This document shows, piece by piece, positions 27,839 to 37,397 of a stretch of 47,656 bases of DNA; position 1 is the first letter of the stretch, and the number at the start of each line of letters is the position of its first letter. The position numbers and the translations under genes are program-made. Origin of the DNA: Paramuribaculum sp. GTDB taxonomy: Bacteria > Bacteroidota > Bacteroidia > Bacteroidales > Muribaculaceae. The stretch spans positions 1 through 47,656 of the forward strand of contig JAIDTT010000081.1 of the NCBI GenBank assembly GCA_029060545.1, given 5' to 3'. The notes under the pieces were generated by a model. It saw nothing but the letters and a program-made list of their open reading frames with translations. It had not been told where the DNA came from and did no database searches.

Positions 27839-29107
27839 CTATTTGTTGTTGAGAGCCTCCACCGGATTCAGGCGCGATGCCTGCCAGGCCGGTACGGATG
27901 CACTGAGGATGTTTAGAATGAAGCAGACTACCAGAGATGTGACTATAGTAGACCAACTCAGCAGTGCCGTGAACGACGGGGTGTCACCATGGCCGATGTT
28001 GTCGACGGTTTCATATAATCCGCTATAGAAGGAAGCGAATATGATACCTAATATGACTCCGACGATGCCACCGGCCAATGTCACGATAAAATTTTCTGTG
28101 ATAATGTCGGTGATTATTCTACGGCGAGTGCATCCGAATGCCCTGCGTACACCTATCTCTCTGACTCTGCGACGCAAACGGCTGTGGAGCATACTGCTCA
28201 GATTGATTGCCGGCACGATCATCAATATTACATAAATGATAATACGCATCCGGCGCTCAGGGCCTGTGTCGGGGGTGACGTTGCTGCCACCTACGCCGGA
28301 GGCTATCGTCTCCTGATCGTAAGGTGCTTCATGGTATACCGTCTCCTGTCCTTCGGCCCGGAGTTGTGCATCCAGAATCGCATAGCGGCCCTTAACCTGA
28401 TCCCGCACATATTGAAAGTCGACACCGTCGGCTACCACCATAGCCACTGCGAGTTCGCCTAAATATTCTGTCCAGTGCCTCGGATCGTTGAGCCCGGTAG
28501 GCGTGAATACATCGCTATATGCCGACGTGGCGAGTGTCGATACATCACGGATCACACCTACTACGGTGTATGGATTATTATCGATCACAATATCCTTCCC
28601 GACATACGGTCTGCTATCGAATATTTTTCCGGCCGTGCTTTCCGAAATTACGGCCACCGGCATCATGGCATCTGCTTCCTCCTGAGTGAAGTATCTGCCT
28701 TCCACAAGGGTATAATCAAACACATCAAATATTCCTGCCGATACATTTCGCAGTGTCATATTCACAGCCTCACCTTTTGGGGCACTTACCTCTGCCTTAT
28801 CGGGCCAATAAGTGAAGCATCCCATACGCTCCACTCCGTCGAGACCTTCATAAAGCGTCTTGGCTGAGAAATAAGACATACCGGAGGAGGAATCGCCATA
28901 ATCGTTGAGCATCCTGATATGCAGCCCGACACCTACCAGCAACCGGTCACGGCAACTCTCAGGAGCGAATGGTACAGTTTTCACAACCTGCATCATCACC
29001 ACCACCATTATCAGAAATACCGATATGGCAGTAGCCAGAAATGTCACCCATGCAATCACCGGTTGGTGTCGCAGGTCATAATATATCTGTCGTAGTTTGG
29101 TTCTCAT
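27839..29107 (-). CDS. ABC transporter permease (MacB/FtsX-like)
   Basis: RLRRRVREIGVRRAFGCTRRRIITDIITENFIVTLAGG...PAWQASRLNPVEALNNK. Confidence 0.92.
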   Translation of the reverse strand: MRTKLRQIYYDLRHQPVIAWVTFLATAISVFLIMVVVMMQVVKTVPFAPESCRDRLLVGVGLHIRMLNDYGDSSSGMSYFSAKTLYEGLDGVERMGCFTYWPDKAEVSAPKGEAVNMTLRNVSAGIFDVFDYTLVEGRYFTQEEADAMMPVAVISESTAGKIFDSRPYVGKDIVIDNNPYTVVGVIRDVSTLATSAYSDVFTPTGLNDPRHWTEYLGELAVAMVVADGVDFQYVRDQVKGRYAILDAQLRAEGQETVYHEAPYDQETIASGVGGSNVTPDTGPERRMRIIIYVILMIVPAINLSSMLHSRLRRRVREIGVRRAFGCTRRRIITDIITENFIVTLAGGIVGVILGIIFASFYSGLYETVDNIGHGDTPSFTALLSWSTIVTSLVVCFILNILSASVPAWQASRLNPVEALNNK

Positions 29108-29135
29108 GATTCGATGTATATGATAGGGTTGGTAA

Positions 29136-29810
29136 CTATGAGATGACTCTGCCGTCGAAGAATCGGATTATACGATCTGTCTCGCGTGCTTGCGCTTCAT
29201 TGTGCGTAACCATTACAATCGTGGAGCCGTCCTCCTTATTCAGTTGATGAAGGAGCCCCATTACTTCGGCTCCCATCCGGCTGTCGAGATTGCCAGTAGG
29301 CTCGTCGGCGAGTATGATCGACGGACTTCCTACTATAGCTCGTGCTATAGCAACGCGCTGACACTGTCCGCCCGAAAGTTGCGAGGGCAGATGGTGCAGT
29401 CGATGTGTCATATTTAGACGTTCCAGTACGGCTTCCACCCGTTCGCGACGAGCGCGTGCGCTCATTCCGCTGCGATAGATCAGGGGCATCTCTACGTTGG
29501 CAGCCACATCCAGCGAGGGGATCAGGTGAAAACTCTGAAACACAAATCCGATGTTGGCATTTCGGAAGTGCGATAGCTCCGTATCCGATTTACCGACAAG
29601 TTCCTCTCCGAGAAGCTCTACCTTTCCGTCGGTGGGCTTGTCAATCAGCCCGATTATGTTGAGTAATGTGGACTTTCCGCAGCCACTTGGGCCCATAATG
29701 CTCAGAAATTCACCTCGCTCTACTTCAATATTTACATTTTCAAGAGCCGTGGTCTCTATCTCTTTTGTCTGATAGACCTTATTGATCTGAGTAAGTTTGA
29801 TTATTGCCAT
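29136..29810 (-). CDS. ABC transporter ATP-binding protein (MacB/LolD-like)
   Basis: GPSGCGKSTLLN Walker A; LSGGQCQRVAIARAI signature; IILADEPTGNLD Walker B. Confidence 0.97.
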   Translation of the reverse strand: MAIIKLTQINKVYQTKEIETTALENVNIEVERGEFLSIMGPSGCGKSTLLNIIGLIDKPTDGKVELLGEELVGKSDTELSHFRNANIGFVFQSFHLIPSLDVAANVEMPLIYRSGMSARARRERVEAVLERLNMTHRLHHLPSQLSGGQCQRVAIARAIVGSPSIILADEPTGNLDSRMGAEVMGLLHQLNKEDGSTIVMVTHNEAQARETDRIIRFFDGRVIS

Positions 29811-29834
29811 GATTAATATTATTATGTTGGGTAT

Positions 29835-31082
29835 TTATTTTATTTTCAGACTGCTGTACTTCTCGTATTGCGACATGTCGCCGATAGCCACTTTGTCGCC
29901 CGGGTTAAGCCCCGATATTACCTCTACATACTTACGATTGCCTTCGCCGAGGCGCACCTGCTTGCGTACGAGATGGTTGGGGCTCTCTTCTACATAGAGG
30001 TCGTAAGTCCCCGCTCCCTTATAGTACTGGCCCATAGGTAGGCGGACTACGGAGTCACAAAATCCGTAGGAGATGTATAGTTCGACCCTGGCTCCGGAGC
30101 GTAAGCGGGGATTACGTGGATCGTCGGGATTGACTATAAACTGTACGATGCCTGACTTCGACTGCGGGGTGATGTTAGTCACCATACCTTCCAGTTCTAC
30201 TTTGCCAATCCGTATCAGTACCCGCGCTCCTATCGACATCCGTTCGCTGGAGCCTTCGGCTATCTCGCCTATGATCTTAAATGATGAGAGATTTGACACT
30301 ACGGCCACCTTCTGCCCGGCGGAGATTTGTGAACCAATCTCATTGACGATAAACGTCAGCACACCATCGTGCGGCGCCGTGATTTTGCCTCGCTGTAAGG
30401 TGTTATGCATAATAGTCAGATCTTTGTCGATACTGCTCACTTGGAGTTGTCTCACTTTCTCGGCGGCACTGCAGCGTAGACGTTCGTTTTCTAATTGTTC
30501 GCGCAAACGCGACAACTCCAATTGGGCGGTTTGCAGTGCTGTTTCTGCTAATCTTACACGATCCCCGGTGCCGCTTCCCAGACTATCGAGCCTACGTTCG
30601 TTCATCACATCGATTTTCTTGCCGCTTACTTCCATTTCCTTCACGGCTATCTGCAGCGATAACTCGCTTATGGCGCTTTGTGATTGCAATTGAAGTTGAG
30701 CCAGCTCTTGTTCGCTTACTCGCTTTGAGTCTACCATCTTGTCGTAGTTGGACTGCTCGGATTCCAAATCGAGTTCGAGCAGTGGAGTCCCGGCCTTGAC
30801 ACTATCGCCTGCTATGGCATACACTCCCAGCAGACTTGTGGTGATCGGAGAATTGATGATCTCTTCGTAAGCCGGTACCACACTTCCGGTTGCCGATACT
30901 GTGGTCTCGATATCGCCTACATCTACTGTACCAAGTGTCACGCTTCGTGCATCAATACTTTTTTCGAGCATCATAAGTATGCCCAAAAGCACTGCGGTTG
31001 CGACAACGATCGCTAATCCAATTTTTACAAGTTTGCGTCTCCGACGACTTTGTAAAACTTTCGTATCAATTTTCTTATCCAT
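29835..31082 (-). CDS. HlyD/MacA-family periplasmic adaptor subunit
   Basis: N-terminal TM; VSATGSVVPAYEEIINSPITTSLLGVYAIAGDSVKAGTPLLELD; APHDGVLTFIVNEIGSQISAGQKVAVVSNL. Confidence 0.93.
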   Translation of the reverse strand: MDKKIDTKVLQSRRRRKLVKIGLAIVVATAVLLGILMMLEKSIDARSVTLGTVDVGDIETTVSATGSVVPAYEEIINSPITTSLLGVYAIAGDSVKAGTPLLELDLESEQSNYDKMVDSKRVSEQELAQLQLQSQSAISELSLQIAVKEMEVSGKKIDVMNERRLDSLGSGTGDRVRLAETALQTAQLELSRLREQLENERLRCSAAEKVRQLQVSSIDKDLTIMHNTLQRGKITAPHDGVLTFIVNEIGSQISAGQKVAVVSNLSSFKIIGEIAEGSSERMSIGARVLIRIGKVELEGMVTNITPQSKSGIVQFIVNPDDPRNPRLRSGARVELYISYGFCDSVVRLPMGQYYKGAGTYDLYVEESPNHLVRKQVRLGEGNRKYVEVISGLNPGDKVAIGDMSQYEKYSSLKIK

Positions 31083-31145
31083 ATCCCGAAAGTATAATAT
31101 TTCGGGACGAATGTCAAGTGTTGCTGATTACCAGCGGTTTATGGC

Positions 31146-31685
31146 TTAGCGATTGTCCGTTTTCGTACATCGGACTTCGATTCGGGCAATTTTTCGTAGT
31201 ACTTGTCGGCGTGCGGAGGCCACTCCCGGCGACAGCTCGTTGCGGTCCATCATTTCAATCTCCCACCGTAGCTCTTGCATCAATTCCGAATAGTGTCGAC
31301 ACTGAGCAAATGCCTGTTTCAGGCACAGAGCCCGTATGCCGTAGGGGAGTGTGGAGTTGATTCGTGAAAGACAGAAGTCGAGGTAATCGGTGCGCAGATC
31401 GTCTTTAGCCGTTGGCATTCTGTCAAGAAGAGTGAGAATAAGTCGTTGCTTGCCAATGTGATTAGCAGCCAGTAGATAATCAATCAGATAGTTGCGCCTG
31501 GGGATGAGCCATCGCAGCTCCTCGGAATTGAAATGAGTGAATATCCATAGAGCATTATAGCCTACTCGATCGTCGGGATCATTGATAAGAGCGAATAGAC
31601 TCGCCCTGATGTTGTCATCAGCAGCCATATAGCGCATGTGGTTGATATCCCGCAAGCCGATACGTTTGCCGAGCACTTCTTTCAT
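31146..31685 (-). CDS. Hypothetical protein, possibly HEAT-repeat-like
   Basis: Intact 179-aa helical ORF overlapping the upstream gene by 4 nt. Confidence 0.6.
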   Translation of the reverse strand: MKEVLGKRIGLRDINHMRYMAADDNIRASLFALINDPDDRVGYNALWIFTHFNSEELRWLIPRRNYLIDYLLAANHIGKQRLILTLLDRMPTAKDDLRTDYLDFCLSRINSTLPYGIRALCLKQAFAQCRHYSELMQELRWEIEMMDRNELSPGVASARRQVLRKIARIEVRCTKTDNR

Positions 31686-32146
31686 AAATCTTTGAATTTT
31701 ATGTTGGGGTTGACGGCGCGGAGTTGAGCTACGAATTCCTCCGGTCGCACCGGCGATATAATGAGCGGATCGCGGCTTTTCAATACCGATCGGTCGGTAA
31801 ACGTAATGGCAATCCTATGCTTTAGCGAAGCAGCCGGGCTTGAGAGTATCGATTTGGTTGGCTTTATCTCCGCAATCTTATTGATCGGAAATGCCGTGGA
31901 AATAAAAAATTGGTACACTATCAGTTGGTCGCCATCGATCTTGTAATAGACACTCAGTAAGGTCACTAATATGAAGAGAAAGGATCCGGCACATATTATT
32001 GTAGGCGCGATATAGTCGTCACACATCACCGGCCAGCTGCATAGCAGCAATGTGCCTGTCACAATACACCATGTGAAGGCATCCCATCTGGAACTATATC
32101 TCGTACTGCCGTATTTCTTCATAATCATCTCAATTAGCTTATGCAA
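31682..32146 (-). CDS. PH-domain-like (DUF1200/YdbT-type) small membrane protein
   Basis: Two TM then 'YYKIDGDQLIVYQFFISTAFPINKIAEIKPTKSILSSPAASLKHRIAITF'. Confidence 0.7.
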   Translation of the reverse strand: MHKLIEMIMKKYGSTRYSSRWDAFTWCIVTGTLLLCSWPVMCDDYIAPTIICAGSFLFILVTLLSVYYKIDGDQLIVYQFFISTAFPINKIAEIKPTKSILSSPAASLKHRIAITFTDRSVLKSRDPLIISPVRPEEFVAQLRAVNPNIKFKDL

Positions 32147-32200
32147 TGTTAGAGAAAATTATTTGAATCCGCAAATACTTGAGTTATTATTGAAATTGAG

Positions 32201-32208
32201 TATCTTTG
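32201..32208 (+). promoter_or_regulatory. Putative -7 element TATCTTTG
   Basis: TAnnTTTG match 14 nt upstream of ATG 32223. Confidence 0.4.
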
Positions 32209-32222
32209 TGTACAGATTAGTT

Positions 32223-32450
32223 ATGATCGTAATTATGAAACAGACCACCACCCGGACATTCACGATATTTGGCTGGTTCCTGGTAAAGATAGCCTTGCTT
32301 ACCGCCGTAGTTATAGCTATCCGCTACCTGTGTGGTACAAAAGGAGAGACACTCGATAGCGTCTGGATCATACCGCTCGGTATCGGCTACTATAACTCGT
32401 GGCGTTGCCTCTCCCGCGAACTCCGCCACCTCCACACCACCAACGGTTAG
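32223..32450 (+). CDS. Small hypothetical membrane protein
   Basis: 75 aa, single strong TM, preceded by TATCTTTG promoter-like element. Confidence 0.5.
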   Translation: MIVIMKQTTTRTFTIFGWFLVKIALLTAVVIAIRYLCGTKGETLDSVWIIPLGIGYYNSWRCLSRELRHLHTTNG

Positions 32451-32651
32451 GGTAACCAAACCTGTATACTCAATAATCCTGTTCTATAAGGTCAGAAACA
32501 CCTATTTATAGTTAGAAATACCGCTTAGGAAGATATACCATTGCATAATTGTATGCATAATTGTATTATTACCAAGTGATGACCAATACTCGGAGTATTT
32601 GGAAGATTATAAACAGGGAACCGAATTTGATTCCTAAAATGAAGATAAGTT

Positions 32652-33467
32652 ATGAAGTTGACCGATAACCCGATTTGGATTGCGATACAATACATTTGTG
32701 TGTTGTTTCTAACTTTCTGTTTTGCAGGGCTAATAGTAAGCAATTTTTTATTCATGTGGCTTATTGTTATATTCAGTGGGCTGTTTATTCCGGCAGTGGT
32801 TGTTGCGTGTATCTCATTTATTAGGTCGCTAAGATGCGACAGCAGGCATAAGAAAGTACTGTTAATCTTGAATGTGGTCAATATACTTTTGTTTTTATTC
32901 TCGTTTTTCAATCCGTCCGGCAAATGTGATGCTGATATAATGGAAAACCACTACACCAAATATGGTGGACGAATGGAGCAGATATATCATAATCTTTATG
33001 ATAAAATGACTCCCGGGTGTTATGTACATATTGAATTTGAACATGGCGATGTTGCAATGTTCCATTTCTCAAACGGTAGTGGTGAGCGGGAATCCAACTG
33101 GGATCCGAGTGAAGAAAAGATAGATTCTTTGCTCACACTGAGCGGACTCGACAGAAAATCTTTAGCATGGCTGGAAAAAGAGTTGGATAAAATAGGCTGT
33201 ATTTCTATTTCTATGCGGGCAGTTCCGGGTAATCCTTTTTGTATTGGCTTCCGACGTATTGGAATGGGAATGTACTCTTTCTGGTTTTACGACCATCCTC
33301 TATCTCCTGAAGAACAGAACCGCATAAACGCTAATGAAAATCTAATTGTCTTTAATGATTCCACTGTCTTTGAATATGGCGGTGGGGCTATTGGTTCGCT
33401 GAATTTCCCAGGTAAGGAGGAATATCTGAGAAAGAGAAAACAGATACATAATGAAATTGACAGATAA
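32652..33467 (+). CDS. Hypothetical membrane protein
   Basis: 271 aa, two N-terminal TM segments then soluble domain; AT-rich accessory composition. Confidence 0.65.
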   Translation: MKLTDNPIWIAIQYICVLFLTFCFAGLIVSNFLFMWLIVIFSGLFIPAVVVACISFIRSLRCDSRHKKVLLILNVVNILLFLFSFFNPSGKCDADIMENHYTKYGGRMEQIYHNLYDKMTPGCYVHIEFEHGDVAMFHFSNGSGERESNWDPSEEKIDSLLTLSGLDRKSLAWLEKELDKIGCISISMRAVPGNPFCIGFRRIGMGMYSFWFYDHPLSPEEQNRINANENLIVFNDSTVFEYGGGAIGSLNFPGKEEYLRKRKQIHNEIDR

Positions 33468-33645
33468 AAGATTTTGGATATTTGAGGCATTTACCATTTT
33501 ATATGCTATGGTATTGATGTCTCTTGCGTTGATAATCCTTGATAAATTAGGCCCTTCTGTTCTCCCCTTAAGCCCCCAAACAAAACATCCAGTCTCACGC
33601 CCAAAACTGGGTGTGAAATTGGGCGTTTGTTGTCTAAAAACTTGA
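33451..33645 (+). pseudogene. Possible truncated paralogue of the upstream gene (shared MKLTD..(F/I)WI start)
   Basis: MKLTDKRFWIFEAFTILYAMVLMSLALIILDKLG vs MKLTDNPIWIAIQYICVLFLTFCFAGLIVS; C-terminal part runs into the ssrA terminator. Confidence 0.35.
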
Positions 33646-33654
33646 TTATCAAGT
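33635..33654 (-). terminator. Terminator hairpin downstream of tmRNA
   Basis: Minus strand acttga-taa-tcaagt followed by TTTTTA. Confidence 0.6.
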
Positions 33655-33661
33655 CTAATTG

Positions 33662-34061
33662 TGGAGCTGGAGGGGTTCGAACCCTCGTCCAAACGTGGAA
33701 CCAATAAGCTTTCTACATGCTTAGTTGCAACTTGGTTTTCGTGTATCGACAGGCAAGCAACAACCAATCGATGCCTTATCCTCTAAAGTTTCGGAGTCAT
33801 CGCGAGGCTTCCCGACTCCTATTTCCGATTTACCAGCACCGCCTGATCGATTAGCCTCGGAAAAAATACGGCAATCGGGCGATGTCTTGTCGGTGCAACT
33901 GTTGCGCCGATTAAGCTAATCTACTGTACTTCGATTAAGCAGCAAGAGCGTAGTTATTTTCGCCATTTAAATTGTCGACGTCGGAGATTATAGAGCGCCT
34001 TCCGTCATGGCTCTGCATGCTTACATACCGCCTCTACACGCTGTCAAAGCCAGTCAGCCCC
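33662..34061 (-). ncRNA. ssrA: tmRNA (transfer-messenger RNA), tag ...NGENNYALAA
   Basis: Minus-strand 5' GGGGCTGACTGGCTTTGACAG, 3' GGACGAGGGTTCGAACCCCTCCAGCTCC; 7-bp acceptor pairing; tag ORF aat ggc gaa aat aac tac gct ctt gct gct taa at 33967-33935. Confidence 0.96.
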
Positions 34062-34076
34062 GAGTGGATGTGAATA

Positions 34077-34084
34077 CAAAGTTA
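34077..34084 (-). promoter_or_regulatory. Putative -7 element TAACTTTG of ssrA
   Basis: caaagtta on plus strand, 16 nt upstream of the mature 5' end. Confidence 0.55.
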
Positions 34085-34088
34085 CAGA

Positions 34089-34120
34089 ATTTATTTCAAA
34101 TCCGAAAATTTTTTGCGTCC
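34089..34120. repeat. Direct repeat copy A (31/32 identical to 35075-35106)
   Basis: atttatttcaaatccgaaaattttttgcgtcc; decodes on the minus strand as GRKKFSDLK*. Confidence 0.95.
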
Positions 34121-34456
34121 ACATCCGTTACATCTGTCGTGTAAAAATATGTCGAATCTGTTGTAAAGCATATTAGTGCAATTTTTAGACCATATTCTGG
34201 TAATCAATATCTGCCATATACTTACGACTTTGAGTCATCTTTAATGGATAAAGATGATTGGGAATGTCAATTCGTATCTAACGTCCTAACCAAAATGTAA
34301 GCAATGAGCGAGACCATAATCTCTCTCTTTTTGTATCTTTGCGTTGACAAACAAGTGTAACTTTGTATGTAATTACCTTAATACTGGCGCAAACCATGGC
34401 CCAAATGCTCCCAACGGGGCGTTTCCTGGTTGCTCGCTCATACCGAGTTTTAGATA

Positions 34457-35020
34457 ATGAAAAATTTAGTAATATCAATTATTAACCTTCTTCTGTCCGC
34501 ATTGAATGTTAATGCTCAACCGATGAGGTCTGATGCTATCTATGATGAACAACAGTTATGGATACAATCTCTGCTGAGTGAGCCTATTGGTGGTGACTAT
34601 TTGTTTTATTGCACTGGACACAATGGGAGGATTTGGTCGTTAGTATCAGTAGATTCAACTGGTATAAAGCTCTATAATGGTACAACAAGTCAATATACGA
34701 AATGCGACGAACCGACTTTGATTGATACACTTTCATTTATTAATGATAATATTCAGACAATTATATGGGGAATTGATTCTTTAGTAAAATTCAAGCATTT
34801 ATTAAAGCCGATTGAAAATAGGACGTATAATCCGATATATAATCAATTATATCTTATAAAAGATAACCGCATAGTTTTCAGTTATAACGATGCCATAGAT
34901 TATTATTCCGAAACTGATAGCTCAGAATTTAATCATAACCTAAATAAGCTTACTTTTCTAATGTTATGGTTGGCGGCACCATCGCTACGCACATTCATAC
35001 CAATTCCCTCTGACACATAA
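34457..35020 (+). CDS. Hypothetical protein with signal-like N-terminus, inside the repeat-bounded segment
   Basis: 187-aa ORF, AT-rich relative to flanks. Confidence 0.55.
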   Translation: MKNLVISIINLLLSALNVNAQPMRSDAIYDEQQLWIQSLLSEPIGGDYLFYCTGHNGRIWSLVSVDSTGIKLYNGTTSQYTKCDEPTLIDTLSFINDNIQTIIWGIDSLVKFKHLLKPIENRTYNPIYNQLYLIKDNRIVFSYNDAIDYYSETDSSEFNHNLNKLTFLMLWLAAPSLRTFIPIPSDT

Positions 35021-35074
35021 TTGTCAGAGAGAATATATCTCTATATCATAAGGATAAAGTTGGATAATAAAGAT

Positions 35075-35106
35075 ATTTATTTCAGATCCGAAAATTTTTT
35101 GCGTCC
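35075..35106. repeat. Direct repeat copy B = 3' end of the glycosyltransferase gene
   Basis: atttatttcagatccgaaaattttttgcgtcc. Confidence 0.95.
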
Positions 35107-36090
35107 GCGAAGGTAATATTGTATCAGCAGATTGGGTCGGCGAGGCCTGGTGTGGAGTAGATCGGACGTTGCCGATTCTATGCCTTCGTAGGCTTTCTTC
35201 ATCCTCCGGTATTCGCGATGGGCGCGCAAGATAGCTCCGGCGTGCCCCCACTTTCCTTTGGCTACAAACTGGGCCCAGGCCAGCGTGTCGAGCAATCGGC
35301 GCCGAAGCAGGGTAGCGGTGCGTGTGCGGCCATGAGGCAGGTTCTTATACAGCATCAGCAGGGAGTTGCGGAAGTTGAGCATCGTCTTCCGTGGATTCGA
35401 TGCATCGAGGCTCGCACCACCGAGATGATATACGTGCGATTGCGGCACGGCGGCTATCCTGTAGCCGAGCCGCTGCATTCGCCAGCATAAGTCAATCTCC
35501 TCCATATGAGCGAAAAAGGCTTCGTCAAGTCCGCCCGCCTTCCGGTAAGCTTCTACTGATACCATCATAGCGGCACCTGTAGCCCAGAATAGATCGTCGA
35601 CAGCGGTGTCGTATTGCCCGCCATCCGTTTCCACTGAGTCCATAATTCGGCCGCGGCAATACGGGTAGCCGTTACGGTCGATATATCCGCCTGCGGCCCC
35701 TGCGTATTCAAACTTCGTGCGGTCGCGGTACGATAGGATTTTCGGCTGACAGGCTCCGCATAGCGGATTGCTCTTCATATATTCGAGCAGGGGAGTGACC
35801 CAGTCGGAATCTACCGCCACGTCGGAGTTGAGCAGTACGGCGTATGGTGTATCACACATATCCAATGCTTTATTGTAGCCGCCGGCAAAACCGTAGTTCT
35901 GATCGAAAGCCCACACTTCCACCCGTGGAAACTCTTCGCGCAATACCTTCAGAGAATCATCAGTGCTACCGTTGTCGGCTACTATCACCTTGGCTGTGTC
36001 GGCCGGAGTATATTCCACTACCGATGGTAGAAACTCGCGCAGCAGTTTCTCGCCGTTCCAGTTCAGTATTATTACGCTTACTTCTTTCAT
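35077..36090 (-). CDS. Family 2 glycosyltransferase
   Basis: VSVIILNWNGEKLLREFLPSV; VIVADNGSTDDS; VLLNSDVAVDSDWV. Confidence 0.93.
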   Translation of the reverse strand: MKEVSVIILNWNGEKLLREFLPSVVEYTPADTAKVIVADNGSTDDSLKVLREEFPRVEVWAFDQNYGFAGGYNKALDMCDTPYAVLLNSDVAVDSDWVTPLLEYMKSNPLCGACQPKILSYRDRTKFEYAGAAGGYIDRNGYPYCRGRIMDSVETDGGQYDTAVDDLFWATGAAMMVSVEAYRKAGGLDEAFFAHMEEIDLCWRMQRLGYRIAAVPQSHVYHLGGASLDASNPRKTMLNFRNSLLMLYKNLPHGRTRTATLLRRRLLDTLAWAQFVAKGKWGHAGAILRAHREYRRMKKAYEGIESATSDLLHTRPRRPNLLIQYYLRGRKKFSDLK

Positions 36091-37397
36091 ATTATTCCGA
36101 TAATGTCAGTCGACCCTCCGGTCTTAGGCTTGCTGAGGTCAACATCAATGATCTCATTGTAGAACTCGGGACGCAGGGGTAATTCCACACGCAGATAGTT
36201 GTCGGTGAAGCCATACATGTGCCCGTCGTGCGCCGTATGTTCCACGAGCACCGGGCGTCGGCGTCCGCAGTTCTTGTCGATAAAGGCGCTAAGCTTCCGA
36301 TCAGATACCACTTGCATCTCGGCGGCACGGCGATGCTTTTCAGCCTGATCCACGCGTACCCACTCCGTCTCGGCTACGGCGCGGGTGCCGGGGCGTTCCG
36401 AATAGGGGAAGATGTGAAGGCGCGTGATGTCAAGGCTGTCGACAAATGCTTCTGACTTCTCAAACTCTTCAAGCGTCTCGCCTTTAGCACCAACTATCAG
36501 ATCCACACCAATAAAGGCATCGGGCATCACCTCGCGTATCTTCGCTATCTTGCCTGCAAATAGAGCGGTGTCGTAGCGGCGACGCATCAGTCGGAGCACA
36601 GCGTCACTTCCGCTCTGCAGTGGGATATGGAAGTGCGGCATGAAGGCACGCGACTGTGCTACCCATTCTATCATCTCGTCAGTGAGTAGATTAGGTTCTA
36701 TCGACGAGATGCGGTAGCGCTCTATACCCTCCACAGCATCAAGTTCCTTGAGCAGATCGAGGAAATTGTGATTCGTACCATGTCCGAAGTCGCCGATGTT
36801 GACGCCCGTAATCACGATCTCCTTGCCCCCGTCGGCAGCTGCCTTGCGTGCCTGCGCCACGATCTCTTCTATCTCTCCGCTGCGGCTCCTGCCACGCGCA
36901 AAGGGTATAGTACAGTAAGAGCAGAAATAGTCGCAGCCGTCCTGCACCTTGAGGAAGTATCGCGTACGGTCGCCGCGAGAGCATGACGGTGTGAACCGAC
37001 GTATATCCTTGGCAGGAATCACATAGCCACCCTGTGTGTCAGTAGTTTCATTTTCCAGACGGTCGATGATTTCTTTGACCATCCGTGTCTTATCGTCGTT
37101 GCCCCACACCACGCCCACTCCGGGAAGCGTGGCCACATCAGCCGGGCAGAGCTGTGCATAGCAGCCGGTCACGGCAATCATCGCCGACGGCCATCTGCGG
37201 TTGAACGCTCTGATCGCCTGCTGACATTTCTTCTGTGCCATCGACGTCACCGCGCACGTATTCACCACTACCACGTCGGGGATATCTCCTTCGCCGGCAC
37301 GTCGTACGCCCAGTGCATCAAGCGCTTCGGCTATCGTCGACGTCTCGGCGAAATTCAGTTTGCATCCGAATGTATGGTAGTGTGCGGTGTGAGCCAT
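36087..37397 (-). CDS. mtaB: tRNA (N6-L-threonylcarbamoyladenosine(37)-C2)-methylthiotransferase
   Basis: TFGCKLNFAET; VVNTCAVT; QDGCDYFCSYCTIPFARGRSRS; IHLPLQSGSD-like FHIPLQSGSDAVLRLMRRRY. Confidence 0.93.
   Translation of the reverse strand: MAHTAHYHTFGCKLNFAETSTIAEALDALGVRRAGEGDIPDVVVVNTCAVTSMAQKKCQQAIRAFNRRWPSAMIAVTGCYAQLCPADVATLPGVGVVWGNDDKTRMVKEIIDRLENETTDTQGGYVIPAKDIRRFTPSCSRGDRTRYFLKVQDGCDYFCSYCTIPFARGRSRSGEIEEIVAQARKAAADGGKEIVITGVNIGDFGHGTNHNFLDLLKELDAVEGIERYRISSIEPNLLTDEMIEWVAQSRAFMPHFHIPLQSGSDAVLRLMRRRYDTALFAGKIAKIREVMPDAFIGVDLIVGAKGETLEEFEKSEAFVDSLDITRLHIFPYSERPGTRAVAETEWVRVDQAEKHRRAAEMQVVSDRKLSAFIDKNCGRRRPVLVEHTAHDGHMYGFTDNYLRVELPLRPEFYNEIIDVDLSKPKTGGSTDIIGII

Noticed and set aside
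33342-33767. 141-aa minus-strand ORF overlapping the ssrA 3' end
   Set aside because: Translates the tRNA-like part of tmRNA (e.g. LVPRLDEGSNPSSSTI); not protein coding.
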